The position numbers and the translations under genes were made by a program. This document shows, one piece after another, positions 30,318 through 39,550 of a DNA stretch of 64,000 nt. The notes under the pieces are model-generated. The model had not been told where the DNA came from, searched no databases, and saw only the letters and a list, made by a program, of their open reading frames with translations. Source of the stretch: Chromatiales bacterium. Lineage in GTDB: Bacteria; Pseudomonadota; Gammaproteobacteria; RBG-16-57-12. The stretch covers positions 41,401 to 105,400 of the forward strand of contig JALSJH010000009.1 in the NCBI GenBank assembly GCA_026989455.1, given 5' to 3'. Positions within the stretch are counted from its first letter, which is position 1, and each line of letters begins with the position of its first letter.

Positions 30318-30483
30318 ACAAGGAATCTCTGATTAAGTCTGGATGAATTTAGGCTGAGAGGAAATTGCTCTCATTTATTCCGAAATGCGCAGTAATAGTC
30401 ACTCTATTGGTGCAATTTTCGGGATAAATGAGGGCGATTTCAGCCAGCATAAAGCATTCATGACTTGAGCAGGGCTTCCACAA
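30318..30483. mobile_element. MITE-like element B, copy 2 (158 bp), in the oxyR-peroxidase gap
   Basis: Second copy of the element at 6602, spanning 30322-30479 and also 158 bp. Terminal repeats are GGAATCTCTGATTAAGTC and the reverse complement of GACTTGAGCAGGGCTTCC. It has a perfect 4-bp target duplication, ACAA (30318-30321 and 30480-30483). By eye it differs from copy 1 at about 14 positions, including two that change both sides of the stem together. Its right end lies 14 bp before the peroxidase start codon, just ahead of the ribosome-binding site. Confidence 0.88.
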
Positions 30484-30493
30484 GGAGCAATCT

Positions 30494-31507
30494 ATGAAAA
30501 AATCTATCTTTGCCCTCGCAATGCTGGCCGCTGGCTCAGTGCATGCCTTGGAGGCGATACCGAGTGTCGTACAAGTGCCTGCTGATAATCCAATGAGTAT
30601 GGCGAAAGTTGAACTGGGAAAGCAGTTATATTTTGACCCACGGCTCTCAATCGACGGCACCGTCTCGTGTAACACTTGCCACAATGTAATGGCGGGTGGT
30701 GCCGATGATCGCCCAACATCAGTGGGTGTTAATGGTCAGCGGGGTGGTCGAAATGCCCCCACTGTTTGGAATGCCGCTCTGTTGAGTGCTCAGTTTTGGG
30801 ATGGCCGCGCTGCAACACTGGAAGATCAGGCCAAGGGGCCACCACTGAACCCAATCGAAATGGGCATGCCTTCTGAACAGGCCGTTGAAGAGCGCCTCAG
30901 CAGTATTCCTGGCTATAAAGTCCAGTTTGAATCGATTTTCGGAGAGGTCTCTTACGATAATATGGCTAAAGCCATTGCTGCCTATGAGCGCACCTTGATT
31001 ACAATGAATAGCCCTTTTGACCGTCATGTGAATGGCGATAAAATGGCAATGAGTAAGCAAGCGGTTAAAGGTATGCAGCGTTTTGAAGAGATAGGTTGTG
31101 TGAGTTGTCACTCAGGAGTTAACTTTGCTGGCCCTAAAATGACCCTAGGTGAAGGCTTCTATCAAAAATTCCCTCTTTTTGAAAATGATGACATCGCTAA
31201 ATATAACCTGGACGAAGATAAGGGTCGTTACGAAGTCACAAAAGATGCCGCGGATATGAATAGCTGGCGTGTTCCCTCGCTGCGCAATATTGCGGTAACA
31301 GCCCCCTATTTTCACAATGGTGCAGTAAAAACTCTGCATGAGAGTGTGCGTATCATGGCCGTCTCACAGTTGGGTGTGGAGTTGAAGCCGAGTGAGGTTG
31401 AGGAGATTGTTGCTTTCTTAAACAGCCTGACAGGTGAGTTCCCTGAACAGACCATGCCTAGGTTGCCAGGAGTGGCAGGTGAGAGCTTGGTGGGTAGTAT
31501 AAAGTAA
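30494..31507 (+). CDS. Diheme cytochrome c peroxidase
   Basis: Periplasmic enzyme that reduces hydrogen peroxide with electrons from cytochrome c. A signal peptide (MKKSIFALAMLAAGSVHA) precedes two c-type heme sites, CNTCH (59-63) and CVSCH (202-206). The FDPRLSIDGTVSC and FHNGAVKTLHESV blocks match the CcpA/MauG superfamily, and the length (337) fits a bacterial peroxidase rather than the longer MauG relatives. SD AAGGAG lies directly after the MITE. Probably an OxyR target, by neighbourhood. Confidence 0.93.
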   Translation: MKKSIFALAMLAAGSVHALEAIPSVVQVPADNPMSMAKVELGKQLYFDPRLSIDGTVSCNTCHNVMAGGADDRPTSVGVNGQRGGRNAPTVWNAALLSAQFWDGRAATLEDQAKGPPLNPIEMGMPSEQAVEERLSSIPGYKVQFESIFGEVSYDNMAKAIAAYERTLITMNSPFDRHVNGDKMAMSKQAVKGMQRFEEIGCVSCHSGVNFAGPKMTLGEGFYQKFPLFENDDIAKYNLDEDKGRYEVTKDAADMNSWRVPSLRNIAVTAPYFHNGAVKTLHESVRIMAVSQLGVELKPSEVEEIVAFLNSLTGEFPEQTMPRLPGVAGESLVGSIK

Positions 31508-31519
31508 CCCACTGCTTTG

Positions 31520-31559
31520 CCACAAAAAAACCCGGCCTAGTGCCGGGTTTTTTGTGGCA
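31520..31559. terminator. Intrinsic terminator after the cytochrome c peroxidase gene
   Basis: GCCACAAAAAAACCCGGC-ctagt-GCCGGGTTTTTTGTGGC: a long stem with an A-tract before and a T-tract after, so it can work in both directions. It begins 13 bp after the stop codon. Confidence 0.9.
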
Positions 31560-31633
31560 CTTAAAACCATTATATTTAGATTTTGTGATGGGTAGCATGG
31601 CAGCTATCTTTTTATAACCTATACTTTTCTCCT

Positions 31634-33847
31634 ATGCAGAGTAAAAGATATCGTCTTGAGTGGAATAGCGGTATGAGTGTCGGTATCGATGTGATCGATA
31701 ACGAACACAAGGTGCTGATTGAGATGGTCGCCCGATTATCAGATGCCATTGATAACAATGATGCTGATGAGGTGGTACTGGAGATATTCGAACGCCTTGA
31801 ACTCTACGTAAAAGAGCACTTCTCCCGGGAAGAGGCGTTGATGGCAACACTCAACTATGCGCGCTTGCCCCCCCACAAAAAACAACATCAGAAATTTATA
31901 AAGAAAATATCCGAATTTAAAACGACGCTACAAGAGAACTACTCCATCGCCGTTGCAGAAGAGGTTAACCTGTTTCTATTCAACTGGTTAACCAATCACA
32001 TCCTGATTGAAGATATGCGTTTCTCCCTGCCGGCCTATGAGCGTGGCTTGAGCGATTACCAGGCCAGAAAATTAACCGGATTAAAGGGTTTTGCTATCTG
32101 GCTGGGCAGCAATATTCCTCTCAGACAGCGAATAGTGTTGGCCGCATTGATCCCCATTGGCGGCATACTGCTGTTGAGTTTTTTCATACTTTTTTCGGGC
32201 TATCAACAGTTAGGCGAGATGAAATCGCTGTTGGTAAAAAACAAGCTGCTGCAGACAGTCAATGAGCTTACCCATCACTTACAAACCGAACGCGGCCTCT
32301 CCCTAGGTTATCTAGCCGCTGAGAACGACTACTATTTTAGTAAGCTTGTAGATCAGCGCCGTCTCAGTGATCACTCTATTGCACAGTTTAATGATGAGTT
32401 ACAGCGCAGTTATGCAGTAACGCTTGGGGAGGGTGTTTTATTGCCCATCGAGCAGGCTCGGCAACAGCTTCTTCAATTGAAACAATGGCGTGAAAAAGTG
32501 GACAAAAAAGTGGCTGTGGAGGGTGAGGTTAAGCAGTTTTACACGGTGCTGATTGCCGACCTTCTTGATCTTCCGGGTACCCTATTACAACTCGAAGTAG
32601 CCTCTAATATCGCCTTGAAAATGGCCGCCTTCACTTCGGTGTTGCGCCTTCGGGAGTCGGGGGCATTGCAGCGTGATTTGGGTGTTGAGGTGATCGATGC
32701 AGTGTACTTTAGTGAGGAGGATCACACTGTTTTTGCCCGCTTGTCAGGTGAGCAGAGTGGCATCAACCATTTAATTGAGCAGCTGTTAACCCGTGAGCAG
32801 AGGGATAAATTTCTCGCGCTGTACCAGCTTGAAGCTGCCGCAGTGCAATCTTATCAGGTACAGATATACCAGGCAGCGGCTGATGGTCGGCTAACTCACC
32901 TGAGTAGCCAGCGCTGGTTTGAATTGATGTCAAACAAGCTGGATAAGTTGAAAATGATCGCCAATCAGTTGGCCGCAGATGTTGAGTCTCGCATTCACCA
33001 TAAGATTCAAATATTAACCACAAGGCTCAGTTACTACGCTTTCGGGCTCTTGGTTATTTTGGCGCTGATCTCATGTTCATCCTGGTTATTGAGTTACAGC
33101 ATAATCTCTCCTGTACACCGCGTTACCCGGGCAATGAAGCGCTTGGCGCAGGGGTATCGGGATTTTCATTTTTTCGATAAATTTGCCAAAGATGAGCTGG
33201 GTGAGATGGTGGGTGCCTATGAGGCTTGCCGCATCAACCTGCTGCGGGCTGATATTGCCGAAACGGTTCACTCCCGGCGACAAGACTTTAATCTGAAAAC
33301 AAAAATTAGGGAGCGGGAGCATTATAGAGTGCTCTCATCAGTTGATCCTTTAACCGGAGTACTGAATCGGCGTGAATTCAATAAGCGTGCCCAATATGAG
33401 ATTGAGATGGCGTGGCGTTATGGTCGGCCCTTTTCCCTGATGATGATCGACCTTGATCATTTCAAAAAAATAAATGACCTGTACGGCCACGGGGGAGGTG
33501 ACAAGGTTCTCAAGGAGTTTTGCAATACCTGTTATCGCACTATTCGAGAGATTGATATTCTGGCCCGTGTCGGAGGGGAGGAGTTCGCTATTCTTATGCC
33601 GGAGACAAATGCCAGGCAAGCCTACGAGCTGGCAGAGCGGATACGCAGTGCGGTTAGTAAATTATCGATTCCTGTGAATGGCGCAGAAGCCTCTGTTACG
33701 GTCAGTATTGGGATCGTTGAGTGGTCATCGGCACATCAAAAAGAGGTCGGAAAAGTATTGACTGATGCAGATGCAGCACTCTATCAAGCTAAAAATTCAG
33801 GAAGAAACCGAAGCGTAATCTACACTCCCCCCCGAGGCGAAGCCTGA
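31634..33847 (+). CDS. Hemerythrin-NIT-HAMP-GGDEF diguanylate cyclase
   Basis: A 737-residue membrane-bound cyclic di-GMP synthase. The N-terminal domain (1-~135) is a bacteriohemerythrin with all seven iron ligands: His25, His62 and Glu66 (HFSRE), His81 and His85 (HKKQH), His122 and Asp127 (HILIED). A first membrane helix (~167-188) leads to a ~270-residue helical periplasmic domain of the nitrate/nitrite-sensing type (THHLQTERGLSLGYLA). A second helix (~466-489), a HAMP segment and a GGDEF domain follow. The active site is GGEEF (647-651), and the inhibitory I-site REID (638-641) is intact. No good ribosome-binding site precedes the ATG. It should couple oxygen and possibly a periplasmic anion to c-di-GMP. 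Confidence 0.88.
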   Translation: MQSKRYRLEWNSGMSVGIDVIDNEHKVLIEMVARLSDAIDNNDADEVVLEIFERLELYVKEHFSREEALMATLNYARLPPHKKQHQKFIKKISEFKTTLQENYSIAVAEEVNLFLFNWLTNHILIEDMRFSLPAYERGLSDYQARKLTGLKGFAIWLGSNIPLRQRIVLAALIPIGGILLLSFFILFSGYQQLGEMKSLLVKNKLLQTVNELTHHLQTERGLSLGYLAAENDYYFSKLVDQRRLSDHSIAQFNDELQRSYAVTLGEGVLLPIEQARQQLLQLKQWREKVDKKVAVEGEVKQFYTVLIADLLDLPGTLLQLEVASNIALKMAAFTSVLRLRESGALQRDLGVEVIDAVYFSEEDHTVFARLSGEQSGINHLIEQLLTREQRDKFLALYQLEAAAVQSYQVQIYQAAADGRLTHLSSQRWFELMSNKLDKLKMIANQLAADVESRIHHKIQILTTRLSYYAFGLLVILALISCSSWLLSYSIISPVHRVTRAMKRLAQGYRDFHFFDKFAKDELGEMVGAYEACRINLLRADIAETVHSRRQDFNLKTKIREREHYRVLSSVDPLTGVLNRREFNKRAQYEIEMAWRYGRPFSLMMIDLDHFKKINDLYGHGGGDKVLKEFCNTCYRTIREIDILARVGGEEFAILMPETNARQAYELAERIRSAVSKLSIPVNGAEASVTVSIGIVEWSSAHQKEVGKVLTDADAALYQAKNSGRNRSVIYTPPRGEA

Positions 33848-34067
33848 TGGTGTAGAGTAGCGGTACACTACTGCTCCCTGCAATCCCCTCTTTTACATAA
33901 AAAAATACCTTTTACCGCCAAAGATCGAGTGCGATACTTGGTTTCACGTCGTTGTTACGTCAAAAAAATAGCGCCCGCTGTTTCATGGGGGGGTAAGGTC
34001 GGATATAAACGGGTATCGAACGTAGTTATTTTTTGTATCTATTTGTTTTTATATGATAAATGAAAAG

Positions 34068-34084
34068 TGGGCGCAAAATTTGCA
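34068..34084 (+). promoter_or_regulatory. Sigma-54-type promoter upstream of fliL
   Basis: GGGCGCAAAATTTGCA has the invariant GG (34070-34071) and GC (34082-34083) separated by 10 bp and a TTTGCA -12 element. It is placed 33 bp before the fliL start. Middle flagellar operons are RpoN-dependent in Pseudomonas and Vibrio, which fits. The rest of the 33848-34116 gap shows only A/T-rich sequence and weak dyads. Confidence 0.6.
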
Positions 34085-34116
34085 TTTTGTGACGCAAGTT
34101 TAATGGAGAGTGAGTT

Positions 34117-34656
34117 ATGGCGAAGCCAGAAGAGCTTGATTTGGCAGATAAAGGCGCAAAAGGCGGTAGCAAAAAGATTATTTTAATCGCCGTGCTGGTG
34201 CTTGTCGGGATGTTAGTGCTCGTGGGTACTATGGTTGGCACACTGTGGGCGTTAGGTGTTATTCCATCGCAACAGGGGGAGTCTGCACAGGTTTCCGAGG
34301 CGCAGGTTGAAGCAAGCGCCGAAGAAGAGCCAAAAGGGCCTGCTGTTTATATGAAGGTTGAGCCTCCTTTTGTGGTTAATTTTGATGGGCAGGGGAAAGC
34401 GCGCTTCCTGCAGGTGACGATGGAGCTTGTGGGGCATGATGAATCGGGGCTGGAGGATGCGATGCACCACATGCCCGCCATCCGCAATGCAATGCTGTTG
34501 ATTTTAAGCAGTCAAAGTTATGACGTGCTGAGTACTGTGGAGGGGAAGGAGCAGCTGCGGCAGCAGGCGTTGGCTGAAGTGCAGGTCATTCTTGAGCGTG
34601 AAGTGGGTCACTCCGCCGTTGAAGATCTCTATTTGACCAGCTTGGTGATGCAGTAG
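34117..34656 (+). CDS. fliL: Flagellar basal body-associated protein FliL
   Basis: Single membrane helix near the N-terminus (KKIILIAVLVLVGMLVLVGTMVGTL), an acidic linker, then a periplasmic domain with PPFVVNFDGQGKARFLQVTMELVGHD. FliL surrounds the stator and supports torque. 179 aa; start ATG at 34117 with GGAG upstream. It opens the fliLMNOPQR-flhBAFG operon and starts 9 bp before fliM. Confidence 0.93.
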   Translation: MAKPEELDLADKGAKGGSKKIILIAVLVLVGMLVLVGTMVGTLWALGVIPSQQGESAQVSEAQVEASAEEEPKGPAVYMKVEPPFVVNFDGQGKARFLQVTMELVGHDESGLEDAMHHMPAIRNAMLLILSSQSYDVLSTVEGKEQLRQQALAEVQVILEREVGHSAVEDLYLTSLVMQ

Positions 34657-34665
34657 GAAAGTACC

Positions 34666-35679
34666 ATGTCAGCTAACGACTTACTCTCACAAGATGAAAT
34701 CGATGCGCTGTTACACGGCGTAGATGATGGCGATGTTGAGACCGATAATATGGCCGATGATGGCCAGCCTCACAGCTACGACTTTACATCCCAGGATCGT
34801 ATTGTGCGGGGGCGGATGCCGACCCTGGAGATGATTAACGAACGTTTTGCCCGTTTTTTTCGTTTTAGTATTTTCAATATGTTGCGTCGTTCGCCGGAGA
34901 TCACCACCAGTGGTGTCGAAATGATCAAGTTTGGTGAATATGTCCACACTCTTTATGTTCCGACCAGCTTGAATATGATCAAGGTAAAGCCACTGCGTGG
35001 AACTGCGCTGTTTGTTATTGACCCTAAATTAGTCTTTATTCTGGTGGATAACTTTTTTGGCGGCGAAGGGCGTTTTCATGCGCGTATTGAGGGGCGGGAG
35101 TTTACACCGACGGAGCAGCGTATTACCCATATGTTGTTGCAAGAGGCGTTCAACGATATGCGAAAATCCTGGGCTCTGGCGATGGATGTGGAGTTTGAGT
35201 ACCAGAGTACAGAGGTTAATCCGCAGTTTGCCAACATTGTAAGTCCTACCGAAGTTGTGGTGGTGAGTAAATTCCATGTCGAGTTGGAGGGTGGCGGTGG
35301 CGATTTTCACATTACCATGCCTTACTCAATGCTGGAGCCGATTCGTGAGCTGTTGGATGCGGGAGTCCAGAGTGATCGTTCAGAACGAGATGATCGCTGG
35401 ACTGATGCGCTGCGTGAGGGTGTTCAGGATGCACTGGTGGAGGTCGACTGCCCTCTGACCCGGGCAACTATGTCGCTGCGGGATGTTGTCAAGTTACAAG
35501 CGGGTGATGTTATTCCCATTGAGATGCCGGAGTCGTTAACCGGATATATTGAAGGCTTGCCGATGTTTCGTGGCCAATATGGCAGCCATAAAGGTAATGC
35601 GTGCCTGAAAGTAGATGAAATTATCTCTCGCCCTGAACAGAAACCGAGCCTAACCATAGGAGGCGATGCCGATGAGTGA
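34666..35679 (+). CDS. fliM: Flagellar switch protein FliM
   Basis: Rotor switch component. The N-terminal CheY-phosphate docking motif LSQDEIDALLHGV (residues 7-19) is followed by the CheC-like middle domain (MPTLEMINERFARFFR onward) and a C-terminal SpoA domain. 337 aa. The docking motif is relevant to repeats in the CheA encoded later. It overlaps fliN. Confidence 0.97.
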   Translation: MSANDLLSQDEIDALLHGVDDGDVETDNMADDGQPHSYDFTSQDRIVRGRMPTLEMINERFARFFRFSIFNMLRRSPEITTSGVEMIKFGEYVHTLYVPTSLNMIKVKPLRGTALFVIDPKLVFILVDNFFGGEGRFHARIEGREFTPTEQRITHMLLQEAFNDMRKSWALAMDVEFEYQSTEVNPQFANIVSPTEVVVVSKFHVELEGGGGDFHITMPYSMLEPIRELLDAGVQSDRSERDDRWTDALREGVQDALVEVDCPLTRATMSLRDVVKLQAGDVIPIEMPESLTGYIEGLPMFRGQYGSHKGNACLKVDEIISRPEQKPSLTIGGDADE

Positions 35680-36130
35680 TGACAAAAACCAGGATGAGAT
35701 GGCTGACTCTTGGGCGGCAGCTCTTGATGAGCAGACCGGCGAGAGTGCTGATGCTGCAGATGCCGAAGCGGGTGATGCTTGGGCTGATGCCTTGAATGAG
35801 CAGGCAGAGGCGGAAGTGGCACCGCTACAGGAGATGTCTGAGAACTCAACATTTGCATCTGCGGAGGGTGACGTAAATCTGGATATGATCCTGGATATAC
35901 CGGTTGATATTTCAATGGAGATCGGGCGCACCAAGATCAGCATTCGTAACCTTCTGCAGCTCACCCAAGGCTCGGTTGTTGAGCTGGACAGGCTGGCGGG
36001 TGAACCCCTCGATGTGATGGTTAATGGCACACTCATTGCACACGGCGAAGTGGTGGTGGTTAATGAGAAATTTGGTATCCGCCTAACTGATGTGATTAGC
36101 GCCACAGAACGCATTAAGCGTTTGAAATAG
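35672..36130 (+). CDS. fliN: Flagellar switch protein FliN
   Basis: C-ring protein. The C-terminal SpoA domain (LDMILDIPVDISMEIGRTKISIRNLLQLTQGSVVELD) is clear; the first ~70 residues are acidic and Ala-rich. I prefer the ATG at 35672 (152 aa) because the TAGGAGG site is 8 bp away; the ATG at 35666 is only 2 bp from it. The start overlaps the end of fliM by 8 bp. Confidence 0.95.
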   Translation: MSDDKNQDEMADSWAAALDEQTGESADAADAEAGDAWADALNEQAEAEVAPLQEMSENSTFASAEGDVNLDMILDIPVDISMEIGRTKISIRNLLQLTQGSVVELDRLAGEPLDVMVNGTLIAHGEVVVVNEKFGIRLTDVISATERIKRLK

Positions 36131-36131
36131 C

Positions 36132-36599
36132 ATGTTTAAACGCCTATTCACATTACTGGTATTGGCTCTGTTCCCACTATTGGCGATTGCCGGGGGTGAG
36201 GTGAGCAGTACCGATGCAACCGCTCAAACAGGCGTACTGGATATTGGCAGTGCGATACGGTTAATTCTGGGGCTGTTTGTGGTGCTCTTTCTCATCATCG
36301 CTAGCGCCTGGTTGTTTAAACGGTTTGGCCGCTGGCAGGGCGGCTATACCGACCAGCTGAAAATTGTCGGTGGTCTGGCCGTGGGGGCGCGTGAACGTAT
36401 CGTTTTAGTTCAGGTGGGTGAACAACAGCTGTTGATTGGTATCGCACCGGGAAATATTCGCACCCTGCATGTGCTGGATGAGCCACTTCCTTCGGTAGAT
36501 CTTGGCAGTGCGGGCAAACCGATAGTCGAGAAGTTTGCAGCGGTTCTTAAAAAACAACGTAACGGGCGAGCGGTGAATGAAGCTTCTACAGAAAAATAG
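36132..36599 (+). CDS. fliO: Flagellar biosynthesis protein FliO
   Basis: Signal-like N-terminal helix, then a second membrane segment ([25 protein letters not shown]) and a cytoplasmic domain ([31 protein letters not shown]) typical of FliO. It assists FliP folding in the export gate. 155 aa, one base after fliN; its 3' end overlaps fliP by 23 bp. Confidence 0.9.
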   Translation: MFKRLFTLLVLALFPLLAIAGGEVSSTDATAQTGVLDIGSAIRLILGLFVVLFLIIASAWLFKRFGRWQGGYTDQLKIVGGLAVGARERIVLVQVGEQQLLIGIAPGNIRTLHVLDEPLPSVDLGSAGKPIVEKFAAVLKKQRNGRAVNEASTEK

Positions 36600-37347
36600 C
36601 CTCTCCTTTATTTTGGTTGTAGTGGCGCTGCTGTTAATGCTGCTGCCGACACTCTCCATGGCAGCGGAGGGTGTCCTGCCTGCAGTAACCGTGACAGATA
36701 ATCCTGACGGTTCAAAAACCTACTCCGCAACCCTGCAAATTCTCTTTTTGATGACCATACTCAGCCTGCTGCCAGCAGCGCTGATCATGATGACCTCTTT
36801 TACACGAATTATTATTGTACTGGCGGTATTGCGGCACGCTATCGGGCTGGCGCAATCACCTTCCAACCAAATTTTGATTGGTCTGGCACTGTTTCTTACA
36901 CTATTTGTGATGGCTCCGGTATTTGAAAAGGTCAATGAGATGGCGGTTCAACCCTACTTGGCAGATGAGATGAACCTTCAGGATGCGGTTGTGGCGGGGA
37001 GCGCCCCATTTCGTGAGTTTATGCTCAACCAGACCCGGGATAATGACCTAGAAGTGTTTGCAAAAATATCAGGTACCGAGCACATCGCCTCACGGGAAGA
37101 GATTCCTTTTACCTTGCTGTTGCCCTCATTTGTAACCAGTGAGTTGAAAACAGCATTCCAGATCGGTTTTATGATTTTCCTGCCTTTTTTAATTATCGAT
37201 CTGGTGGTTGCCAGTGTGTTGATGGCCATGGGCATGATGATGCTCTCGCCCATGATGATCTCACTGCCCTTTAAATTGATGCTGTTTGTCTTGGTTGATG
37301 GCTGGGTGCTGATTATGGGCACCCTCGCGTCAAGCTTCTACATGTAG
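36577..37347 (+). CDS. fliP: Flagellar export gate protein FliP
   Basis: Polytopic membrane protein of the type III export core with a cleavable signal ([29 protein letters not shown]). Conserved [37 protein letters not shown] and [31 protein letters not shown] blocks. 256 aa. It starts inside fliO, so coupling is likely. Confidence 0.96.
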   Translation: MKLLQKNSLSFILVVVALLLMLLPTLSMAAEGVLPAVTVTDNPDGSKTYSATLQILFLMTILSLLPAALIMMTSFTRIIIVLAVLRHAIGLAQSPSNQILIGLALFLTLFVMAPVFEKVNEMAVQPYLADEMNLQDAVVAGSAPFREFMLNQTRDNDLEVFAKISGTEHIASREEIPFTLLLPSFVTSELKTAFQIGFMIFLPFLIIDLVVASVLMAMGMMMLSPMMISLPFKLMLFVLVDGWVLIMGTLASSFYM

Positions 37348-37356
37348 GAGGAAGAT

Positions 37357-37626
37357 ATGACGTCGGAAACGGTTCTCACTATTGCTCGACATGCCATTGA
37401 AGTGGCGGTATTGATGGCGCTGGTACTGTTAGTGCCGGGGTTGATTATCGGTTTATTGGTTGCTGTCTTTCAAGCGGCTACACAGATCAATGAGATGACA
37501 CTCAGCTTCGTGCCTAAATTAATTTTCACTTTTGGGGTGCTACTCTTTGCTGGACCATGGTTGCTAAACCTGTTGGTTGATTATACGCGTGGGCTGTTTA
37601 TGAGCATCCCCTCGATGATTGGTTAG
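37357..37626 (+). CDS. fliQ: Flagellar export gate protein FliQ
   Basis: 89-residue protein with two membrane helices; LVPGLIIGLLVAVFQAATQINEMTLSFVPKL is the family signature. Part of the FliPQR gate. AGGAGG lies 6 bp before the ATG; fliR begins 5 bp after its stop. Confidence 0.96.
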   Translation: MTSETVLTIARHAIEVAVLMALVLLVPGLIIGLLVAVFQAATQINEMTLSFVPKLIFTFGVLLFAGPWLLNLLVDYTRGLFMSIPSMIG

Positions 37627-37631
37627 ATACC

Positions 37632-38408
37632 GTGCACTTCACAACGCCAGAGCTCACCGCCATGGTGGGTGCTTATCTGTGGCCTTTTTTTCGTATTGCT
37701 GCCATGTTGATGGCGATGCCTCTGATCGGCACAAAAACAGTACCCAAACAGGTGCGCCTCGGCTTTGCTCTAGTTTTAACGCTGATCATAGCGCCGCTGG
37801 TGCCCGATGTCCCTCAGGTTGATCCTCTCTCCATAGAAGCGGTTCTGATTGTTTTTCAGCAGGTGTTGATCGGTGTTGCGATGGGTTTTGTGCTGCAACT
37901 GGTGTTTGCTGTTTTTCTGGTCGCTGCACAGGTGATCTCCATGCAGATGGGACTAGGCTTTGCGATGATGATTGACCCCCAGTCAGGTACTAGTGTTCCC
38001 GTTTTGGGACAGCTATTTTCGATTGTGGTGACACTGGTATTCCTATCACTGGATGGTCACTTGCTGCTCATCGAAATGCTGGCGAACAGTTTTCATACCC
38101 TTCCTATCTCCACCTCAGGCATCACATCCAATGGTTTTTGGCTGATCGCCTTATGGGGGCGGGAAGTTTTTTCCGGTGCTGTTTTGGTGGCGTTGCCTGC
38201 CATTGCGGCACTGCTGTTTGTTACGCTCACGCTGGGTGTGATGACCCGAGCAGCCCCGCAGTTTAATATTTTTGCGGTGGGTATTCCGATTAGCCTTATC
38301 TGGGGAATGATGATCATTTATATCATTTTACCCGGCTTGATTGAGCAGATTGATGATCTGTTTATGAGTGGCTTTCAACTCATCAGTCGTCTGCTGGGTG
38401 GTGCGTAA
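37632..38408 (+). CDS. fliR: Flagellar export gate protein FliR
   Basis: Six hydrophobic segments; blocks such as GTKTVPKQVRLGFALVLTLIIAPLVP and LGFAMMIDPQSGTSVPVLGQL are typical. 258 aa from a GTG at 37632. The stop overlaps the ATG of flhB by one base. Completes the FliPQR gate. Confidence 0.94.
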   Translation: MHFTTPELTAMVGAYLWPFFRIAAMLMAMPLIGTKTVPKQVRLGFALVLTLIIAPLVPDVPQVDPLSIEAVLIVFQQVLIGVAMGFVLQLVFAVFLVAAQVISMQMGLGFAMMIDPQSGTSVPVLGQLFSIVVTLVFLSLDGHLLLIEMLANSFHTLPISTSGITSNGFWLIALWGREVFSGAVLVALPAIAALLFVTLTLGVMTRAAPQFNIFAVGIPISLIWGMMIIYIILPGLIEQIDDLFMSGFQLISRLLGGA

Positions 38409-39544
38409 TGGCTCAGGACGATAGTGGTGAACGCACCGAAGAACCTACCTCAAAACGACTGCAGGAGTCCCGTGAAAAGGGGCAGATCCCTCGATCTCGT
38501 GAATTAAATACCCTGATGATTTTGATTGCCAGCGTAATGGGGCTTCACCTGTTGGGCGCTGGAATTATTGAGGAGATTTCATCCATCTTCAAAACCACCC
38601 TGCAAATTAGCCGTGAAGAGATTTTTGACGTTAGTATCTTACTCGTGGTGTTGAAACGGGTGTTAATTGATGCGCTGCTGATGCTGGTGCCCTTTTTTGC
38701 ATTGGTCGCTGTGGTTGCCATTCTCTCGGCGGTCATGTTGGGAGGCTGGAGTTTTAGTGTGAAATCGCTTGGCTTCAAAGCCTCCAAAATGGATCCCGTC
38801 AAAGGTATTGGCAGAATGTTTGGTGTCAAAGGATTGATGGAGCTGGTGAAAGCGTTGGCCAAGTTTTTCCTGATCGCAACCGTGGCCGGATTCTTATTGT
38901 GGGTTCAGCTGGAGGAGTTTCTCCAGCTGGGAATGCAGACCGTTGAAGTGGGGATGGCACACTTTGTGGATATCCTCTTCTGGGTGATGCTTATTTTGGT
39001 GCTCTCGCTGGTGGTGGTTGCGGCCCTCGATGTCCCTTTTCAGCTATGGGACCATAAGCGGCAGCTGAAAATGAGTATGCAAGAGATCAAGGATGAAACC
39101 AAACAGGCTGAGGGTAGCCCCGAGATGAAAGGGCGGATTCGACAGCTACAGATGGAGGCCGCTCAACAGCGCATGATGCAAGACGTACCAACGGCTGACG
39201 TGGTCATTACCAATCCGGATCACTATGCGGTAGCGCTCAGTTACAACCAGAATGAGAGTGGTGCTCCCAAGGTGGTTGCCAGTGGTGTTGACCTAATTGC
39301 ACTGCAAATTCGCGCGATTGCTAAAGAGCATGATGTGCCTATTGTAGAGGCTCCGCCTCTGGCGCGTGCCATCTATCACAGTGCTGAGATTGGAGCCGAA
39401 ATTCCGGCAGGTCTCTATGTCTCAGTCGCCAAAATTTTGGCTTATGTCTACCAAGTTGATTTGTACCAGCAACAGCAAGGGGGTAAGCCCACCTCATTAA
39501 AAGAGAGTGACTTACCTATTCCTGATGATTTACGCAGAGATTGA
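38408..39544 (+). CDS. flhB: Flagellar export substrate-specificity protein FlhB
   Basis: N-terminal ERTEEPTSKRLQESREKGQIPRSRE, four membrane helices, and a cytoplasmic domain with the autocleavage site NPDH (ADVVITNPDHYAVAL). Cleavage between Asn and Pro switches export from rod/hook to filament subunits. 378 aa. Confidence 0.97.
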   Translation: MAQDDSGERTEEPTSKRLQESREKGQIPRSRELNTLMILIASVMGLHLLGAGIIEEISSIFKTTLQISREEIFDVSILLVVLKRVLIDALLMLVPFFALVAVVAILSAVMLGGWSFSVKSLGFKASKMDPVKGIGRMFGVKGLMELVKALAKFFLIATVAGFLLWVQLEEFLQLGMQTVEVGMAHFVDILFWVMLILVLSLVVVAALDVPFQLWDHKRQLKMSMQEIKDETKQAEGSPEMKGRIRQLQMEAAQQRMMQDVPTADVVITNPDHYAVALSYNQNESGAPKVVASGVDLIALQIRAIAKEHDVPIVEAPPLARAIYHSAEIGAEIPAGLYVSVAKILAYVYQVDLYQQQQGGKPTSLKESDLPIPDDLRRD

Positions 39545-39550
39545 TTGTTG

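Noticed and set aside
33848-33880. GTAGAGTAG...CTACTGCTC dyad after the diguanylate cyclase gene
   Set aside because: Only about five base pairs of stem and no T-run; not convincing as a terminator. It shares GTACACTAC with the palindrome at 58411, probably by chance.
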